Part shown: in pieces, positions 60,381-64,000 of the stretch
Layout: every line of letters begins with the position of its first letter
Position numbering within the stretch: the stretch's first letter is position 1
NCBI GenBank assembly: GCA_964623515.1
Contig: CAZURV010000009.1
Coordinates: forward strand, 1-64,000
Origin: RUG714 sp964623515
GTDB taxonomy: Bacteria > Bacillota > Clostridia > Oscillospirales > Acutalibacteraceae
Direction: 5' to 3'
Length of the DNA stretch: 64,000 nucleotides
The notes under the pieces: generated by a model
Seen by the model: only the letters and a program-made list of their open reading frames with translations
Told to the model about the DNA's origin: nothing
Databases searched by the model: none
Translations under genes and position numbers: made by a program

Positions 60381-60425
60381 ATACCATAATGGTATATTGA
60401 CTTATATACCAAAATGGTATATAAT
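60381..60425. promoter_or_regulatory. Divergent operator-promoter region of XRE/DUF4234
   Basis: ATACCATAATGGTAT (60381-60395) and ATACCAAAATGGTAT (60406-60420) are 15-bp palindromes, 25 bp apart. The plus-strand promoter TTGACT (60397-60402), 17 bp, TATAAT (60420-60425) encloses the second operator in its spacer. The first operator flanks the -35 and also lies just upstream of a TATAAT on the minus strand. Confidence 0.85.
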
Positions 60426-60462
60426 GCTTATAATATGTTCCAAGCAAAGGAGGAGGATTTTT

Positions 60463-60909
60463 ATGGAACAGGTTAACATTCAGAATCAGCAGTTTCCTGC
60501 AGGAAACGCCAGGCAGCTTAAGGATAGCAGATCACTTGTAAAATATATACTGCTTTCCCTGATAACACTGGGCATATATTCTTTAGTATGTTTCGGCAAT
60601 ATGTCCAGCGAGATTAACCTTACTGCCAGCAGATACGACGGTAAAAAGACGATGAACTATTATCTTCTATTTTTCCTCGTCGGACCGATAACACTTGAAA
60701 TCGGAACGATAGTATGGACACATAAGTTTTGTTCGCGTCTCGGAGCAGAAGCGGCTCGCCGCGGTACGGGAGTAAAATTCGGCGCGGCGTATTTTTGGCT
60801 TTGGGATATTCTCGGAAGTCTTATAATCGTAGGACCTTTTATTTATAAATATAAACTGTTTAAGGCGATGAATGCAGTAAACGCAGATTTCAATGCAAAA
60901 GGAATTTGA
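60463..60909 (+). CDS. DUF4234 membrane protein
   Basis: A 148-residue protein with a polar N-terminal part and three predicted membrane helices; SLITLGIYSLVCFGNMSSEIN is the DUF4234 signature, and YYLLFFLVGPITLEIGTIVW and FGAAYFWLWDILGSLIIVGPFIY form the later helices. The family function is unknown, but the regulatory context suggests a response protein. ATG at 60463 has Shine-Dalgarno GGAGGAGG. It is followed by the terminator at 61016-61048. Confidence 0.82.
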   Translation: MEQVNIQNQQFPAGNARQLKDSRSLVKYILLSLITLGIYSLVCFGNMSSEINLTASRYDGKKTMNYYLLFFLVGPITLEIGTIVWTHKFCSRLGAEAARRGTGVKFGAAYFWLWDILGSLIIVGPFIYKYKLFKAMNAVNADFNAKGI

Positions 60910-61015
60910 AAAAAATTATGGAATGAATAAAATCAGCCTCATATAAAAAGCGAAACGATATTCATCTATGCACGCTGAAAGTGTTCCGAGTATTGCGCCT
61001 TTGATTAAAACGAAC

Positions 61016-61048
61016 AAAAAAGCAGAACGGTACTCCGTTCTGCTTTTA
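61016..61048. terminator. Bidirectional terminator between DUF4234 and fba
   Basis: AAAAAGCAGAACGG / CCGTTCTGCTTTT with a TACT loop. Confidence 0.88.
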
Positions 61049-61087
61049 ATGATTTAATTTTTTAATAAAGCCGATTTAAATCAGTAT

Positions 61088-62026
61088 TTATTCCGCTGCG
61101 CCGGTTGACCCGAAAACAACATCAATTTTATGAGCAACAACTTCTTCAATAAGATCACGTGCGGGAGTGAGATACTGACGCGGATCAAAATGCGTGGGAT
61201 TGTCTTTAAGATGTTTGCGTATAGCGGCAGTCATGGCAATGCGGATATCGGAATCAACATTGATTTTACAAACTGCCATGGAAGACGCTTTGCGGAGCAT
61301 TTCTTCGGGGATACCAATAGCGTCCGGCATTTTTCCGCCATATTCATTGATAAGTTTAATATGATCCTGGTTGACAGATGAAGCGCCATGAAGAACGATT
61401 GGAAATCCGGGCAGTCTTTTTGAAACTTCTTCAAGAATATCAAATCTGAGCTGCGGTTTCTGTCCGGGTTTGAACTTATAAGCGCCGTGACTGGTTCCGA
61501 TTGCAATTGCCAGCGAATCAACTCCTGTGCGTTTCACAAAATCTTCAACTTCTTCGGGGCGTGTGTAAGACGCATTGTCGCTGTCAACCGAAACTTCGTC
61601 TTCTACACCTGCAAGTGTTCCGAGTTCTCCTTCAACAACAACGCCGTGTGCATGCGCATAATCCACAACCTTTTTGGTCAGCGCAATGTTTTCTTCATAT
61701 GGAAGAGAAGATCCGTCAATCATAACGGAAGTGAAGCCGCCATCGATGCAGGATTTGCAGGTTTCGAAATCAGGACCGTGGTCAAGATGAAGCGCGATAG
61801 GTATTCCGGTTTCTTCCACAGCGGCTTTAACCATTGCCGTAAGATAACCATGCGAAGCATATTTTCTCGCGCTTGATGAGCATTGAAGAATAACAGGGGC
61901 ATTTAATTTTTTTGCAGCTCTTGTTATGGCTTGAACAATTTCCATATTATTTACGTTAAAGGCGCCGATTGCATAACCGCCTTTGTATGCTTTTTCAAAC
62001 ATTTCTTTTGTTGTAACAAGTGGCAT
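61088..62026 (-). CDS. fba: Class II fructose-1,6-bisphosphate aldolase
   Basis: A 312-residue zinc aldolase of glycolysis and gluconeogenesis, cleaving fructose-1,6-bisphosphate to dihydroxyacetone phosphate and glyceraldehyde 3-phosphate. Zinc ligands lie in LHLDHG, GELGTLAG (Glu), SHGAYKF and LHGASS. The full-length, canonical layout (GatY/Fba group) is intact. Tagatose-bisphosphate aldolase is the nearest alternative; the sequence alone does not fully separate them, but the single-copy context suggests the glycolytic role. The promoter is at 62063-62091. Confidence 0.92.
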   Translation of the reverse strand: MPLVTTKEMFEKAYKGGYAIGAFNVNNMEIVQAITRAAKKLNAPVILQCSSSARKYASHGYLTAMVKAAVEETGIPIALHLDHGPDFETCKSCIDGGFTSVMIDGSSLPYEENIALTKKVVDYAHAHGVVVEGELGTLAGVEDEVSVDSDNASYTRPEEVEDFVKRTGVDSLAIAIGTSHGAYKFKPGQKPQLRFDILEEVSKRLPGFPIVLHGASSVNQDHIKLINEYGGKMPDAIGIPEEMLRKASSMAVCKINVDSDIRIAMTAAIRKHLKDNPTHFDPRQYLTPARDLIEEVVAHKIDVVFGSTGAAE

Positions 62027-62062
62027 TGATAATAGTCTCCTTTTTTTTAATTAAGCAAGTTT

Positions 62063-62091
62063 ATTATATCCTATAAGCGGACGAAATACAA
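62063..62091 (-). promoter_or_regulatory. Sigma-A promoter of fba
   Basis: Minus strand: TTGTAT (62091-62086), 17-bp spacer, TATAAT (62068-62063). The leader has a strong Shine-Dalgarno (GGAGA). Confidence 0.7.
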
Positions 62092-62101
62092 GTCTGCTTT
62101 G

Positions 62102-62935
62102 TTATATTTTTTCAGCAATTTCAGGATGCTTTCTTATGTACTGAAAAAGATACTGCTGGGCAATGCCTTTAAACGGTTCAATCTGTGCAGGAAGTCCGTT
62201 CGGATAAAGCGTCATAACTCTTTTAACCCATACGTCTATCGGAAAGGCGTCCGTACGTCCGTAAGCAAACAGCAGAACGCACTGGGCAACTTTGCACCCC
62301 ACGCCTTTAATGTTTAAAAGTTCCTGCTGAGCTTCATCGGTACTCAAACTGAAAAGTTTTTCTAAGTCAACCGTTTTTGACGCGGTTTTCCGGGCGGCGT
62401 CTAAAATATATTGATTCCTAAAACCGGCGCGTATCGGTGCTAGGTCCTCGCAGGAAAGACCCGCAAGTCTTTCAGCAGTCGGAAACGTATAATCATCTTC
62501 GGCTTTTTCTCCGAAATTTTCACACAGCCTTTTGATTATTCCCTTTATTCGCGGAATATTGTTGTTTTGACTGATTATAAAAGAACAGAGCGTTTCCCAT
62601 GGCTCCTGTTTTAAAATGCGTATGCCGTAGTTTTCATCCCGCGATTTTTTCAGGAGCTCATCGCTTTCAAAAGTGGTCAGTAGAGTATCATAATCGCGTC
62701 CAAAATCAAAATAATCAAACCACAGCGATTCAAAATCGGATTGATTTGCACCGTTCATTTCTATCGTATCTTCATTTTGGCGAATCCGCAGATATTTTCC
62801 GTATGCAACGCCGCACCATTCGCCAGAATCGTTTTTGTCAAAACGAAAAGCCTGACCACAGTTAAAAATTAAGTCAATATTTGTGCATTTCGTAGCTTTT
62901 ATAATTGTTTTATCATTTTCATATGTAATATCCAT
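62102..62935 (-). CDS. 8-oxoguanine DNA glycosylase-type (OGG, HhH-GPD) protein
   Basis: A 277-residue DNA repair glycosylase. An N-terminal OGG-N-like domain (about 1-105, with IDLIFNCGQAFRF) precedes the HhH-GPD domain. The hairpin and catalytic lysine are in LLNIKGVGCKVAQCVLLF, the catalytic aspartate in DAFPIDVWVKRVM. It should remove oxidised guanine, which fits an anaerobe exposed to oxygen. Start ATG at 62935 is supported by family similarity (DITYENDKTIIKATKC). A promoter may be provided by repeat copy B upstream. Confidence 0.88.
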   Translation of the reverse strand: MDITYENDKTIIKATKCTNIDLIFNCGQAFRFDKNDSGEWCGVAYGKYLRIRQNEDTIEMNGANQSDFESLWFDYFDFGRDYDTLLTTFESDELLKKSRDENYGIRILKQEPWETLCSFIISQNNNIPRIKGIIKRLCENFGEKAEDDYTFPTAERLAGLSCEDLAPIRAGFRNQYILDAARKTASKTVDLEKLFSLSTDEAQQELLNIKGVGCKVAQCVLLFAYGRTDAFPIDVWVKRVMTLYPNGLPAQIEPFKGIAQQYLFQYIRKHPEIAEKI

Positions 62936-63060
62936 TCAAAACACCTGATAGAATTCAAAAGAGAGCTTGTTCCGTTATTCAATGCGGAAAAGGGACGTGT
63001 CAGAGGTCTGAACAATCAGAACGGCTGTTTTTGTTTGCGTTATATTTTATTTTCAGCGTT

Positions 63061-63133
63061 GGGTTAAGCCAAATAGGGAGAAAAAACGAATAATGATTGT
63101 TAGTTGTAATATTTCGTTAAAAATGTTTGTCAA
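63061..63133 (-). repeat. Promoter-bearing repeat, copy B
   Basis: Related to 58637-58711. On the minus strand TTGACA (63133-63128), 16 bp, TATTAC (63111-63106), and downstream CTCCCTATTTGGCTTAACCC (complement of 63061-63080 region). This copy is about 125 bp upstream of the DNA glycosylase gene, in the right direction to drive it. The rest of the 62936-63382 gap holds the cluster of DnaA-like 9-mers. Confidence 0.65.
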
Positions 63134-63223
63134 GAGGATGCTTGACTTCGCATTTTGTCTATAAGAGCAATTTATTCCTATCCGAGTTAAAACTTTTTTC
63201 AACATATTTTGCATTGTTGAATA

Positions 63224-63320
63224 TGTTAATAAATCTGTGGAACAGCCTTTTATACATAGTTTCACGAAAAAGTTATTAACATTTTTAACAACGTTTTCCA
63301 CATTCACAGATTGATTAACA
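63224..63320. other. Cluster of DnaA-box-like 9-mers
   Basis: TGTTAATAA (63224-63232, reverse), TGTGGAACA (63236-63244, reverse), TTATTAACA (63273-63281), TTTTTAACA (63282-63290), TTTTCCACA (63294-63302) and TGATTAACA (63312-63320). The DnaA consensus is TTATCCACA. Only TTTTCCACA and TGTGGAACA (reverse TGTTCCACA) are one or two changes away; the others are weaker. The stretch is A/T-rich. An origin, a DnaA titration site or chance are all possible; no dnaA gene is seen. Confidence 0.4.
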
Positions 63321-63382
63321 AAGAATAAAGATGTTGAAATTCAATAATAATAATTATGAATTTAAATTTTTGGAGGATATGT

Positions 63383-63643
63383 ATGATCAAGGGCGTAAAC
63401 AGACAAGTGGTGGAAGTCAGCCAGCCGAACAGTCAGTATTTTGAAAGGATTTTATATATAGTTAAGCCTGAATTTTCGGATTTAAATCAGTCAAAGCTTA
63501 TGAATGAGGCAAACAAATTGAATCAAAGCGGAGAGAAACCGCCGAAGTTCAAAACGAAAAAATCCCATTCATTGCTCTTTGCCGCCATTGCGGTTTTAGC
63601 GGTAGCGGCAATCATTATAACCTTTACGGTTTTGGCAAAATAA
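63383..63643 (+). CDS. Conserved small membrane protein of unknown function
   Basis: An 86-residue protein beginning MIKGVNRQVVEVSQPN, followed by YFERILYIVKPEFSDL and ending with a membrane helix (SLLFAAIAVLAVAAIIITFTVL). The N-terminal motif recurs in Clostridia, in my recollection, but no function is known. ATG at 63383 follows Shine-Dalgarno TGGAGG; a more upstream start at 63356 would lie before it. It is flanked by the DnaA-like cluster and a terminator. Confidence 0.75.
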   Translation: MIKGVNRQVVEVSQPNSQYFERILYIVKPEFSDLNQSKLMNEANKLNQSGEKPPKFKTKKSHSLLFAAIAVLAVAAIIITFTVLAK

Positions 63644-63656
63644 AAAAGGAATACGC

Positions 63657-63692
63657 AAACCCGCCGATACATAACAGCGTCGGCGGGTTTTT
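63657..63692. terminator. Bidirectional terminator after the small membrane protein
   Basis: AAACCCGCCGA / TCGGCGGGTTT stem, loop of about 12 nt, followed by TT; flanking genes converge. Confidence 0.85.
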
Positions 63693-63703
63693 ATATATCG
63701 TTT

Positions 63704-64000
63704 TTATTCTGTTGTCTGTTGTGCTTCACTGAAATACATATGAATATCCGATATGCATTGATTCGAATAAGTAAATACTGCCGTTTCCGAAGCTGAATCA
63801 TAAACACCCTGTGCCTCGATGATTTTATCTTTTATATCTGCCGACGCAGCGTACAGAATGGCATCAACATTTGCTATATAGTCATCCGTCGTTATATTTG
63901 TGGAATTGAAATAATCAGAGATTTTTGCAAACACTTCTGCATTTCCGGTTATATTTGAAGGGATAAACAATTGATTAATTGCCGCCGCAATAAGCTGGCA
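63704..64000 (-). CDS. Unidentified protein, C-terminal fragment at right edge
   Basis: The frame is open to the window edge, so only the last 98 residues are seen, ending IHMYFSEAQQTTE. It is a polar, mostly helical stretch (ISDYFNSTNITTDDYIANVD) with an Ala-rich segment (ILYAASADIKDK). I do not recognise a family. The N-terminal part, including any signal peptide or domain, lies beyond 64000. Confidence 0.55.
   Translation of the reverse strand, partial: CQLIAAAINQLFIPSNITGNAEVFAKISDYFNSTNITTDDYIANVDAILYAASADIKDKIIEAQGVYDSASETAVFTYSNQCISDIHMYFSEAQQTTE

Overview
The window is a contiguous chromosomal segment of a low-to-moderate GC, anaerobic, endospore-forming member of the Firmicutes (class Clostridia, most likely the Oscillospiraceae/Ruminococcaceae side). 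The evidence is an infC-rpmI-rplT operon, DnaD/DnaI-type replication initiation proteins, a gerA-gerC-gerB germinant receptor operon, oxygen-sensitive class III ribonucleotide reductase, indolepyruvate:ferredoxin oxidoreductase, and small families typical of Clostridia (DUF896, DUF3783, DUF6472, CD1247-like, C-GCAxxG-C-C). The genus assignment is inference. I saw no rRNA, tRNA, CRISPR array, prophage or intact insertion sequence.

Layout. 0-4.2 kb: 5' part of a secreted leucine-rich-repeat protein, a DUF896 protein, a YetF-type membrane protein, then dnaD-dnaI on the minus strand. 4.3-11.5 kb: a structured intergenic element, infC-rpmI-rplT, an rRNA methyltransferase, dprA, topA and trmFO. 11.6-20.6 kb: a tightly coupled operon of an unusual acyl-carrier-like protein, rnc, a radical SAM protein, smc, an ftsY-rdgB fusion gene, yhbY, nadD, yqeK and rsfS. 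20.7-26.8 kb: leuS, rpsU, yqeG-aroQ-pepP, efp and a zinc-ribbon acidic protein. 27-39 kb: a GPH sugar transporter, trmB, the ger operon, serC-DUF1015, twin repeat-containing lipoproteins and a helical-bundle protein. 39.2-45 kb: an NrdR-type operator region with nrdD-nrdG, then dut, a cysteine-rich protein, DUF3783 and pepD. 45-50.6 kb (minus): paaK2-iorA-iorB-paaK1-ACT, an aryl-pyruvate oxidation operon. 50.7-57.9 kb: amidohydrolase, transporter plus papain-like protein, AIM24 protein, a membrane-tethered XRE regulator, and a macro-domain/VWA pair. 57.9-64 kb: an ArsR repressor with a broken downstream gene, DUF6472-radical SAM, an XRE/DUF4234 divergon with clear operators, fba, a DNA glycosylase, a region rich in DnaA-box-like 9-mers, and an incomplete gene at the right edge.

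Most of the window is core information processing (translation, ribosome assembly, chromosome segregation, protein targeting). The most unusual items are: the FtsY-RdgB fusion protein; three dispersed copies of one three-hairpin non-coding element (about 4.33, 54.02 and 55.89 kb); a two-copy promoter-bearing repeat (58.64 and 63.06 kb); an 18-bp inverted repeat that buries the ribosome binding site of the VWA gene next to the macro-domain gene; an acyl carrier protein homologue without the phosphopantetheine serine; an apparent AUA start codon for infC; and a GerC subunit without a lipobox. All calls come from reading the sequence; no database search or folding program was run.
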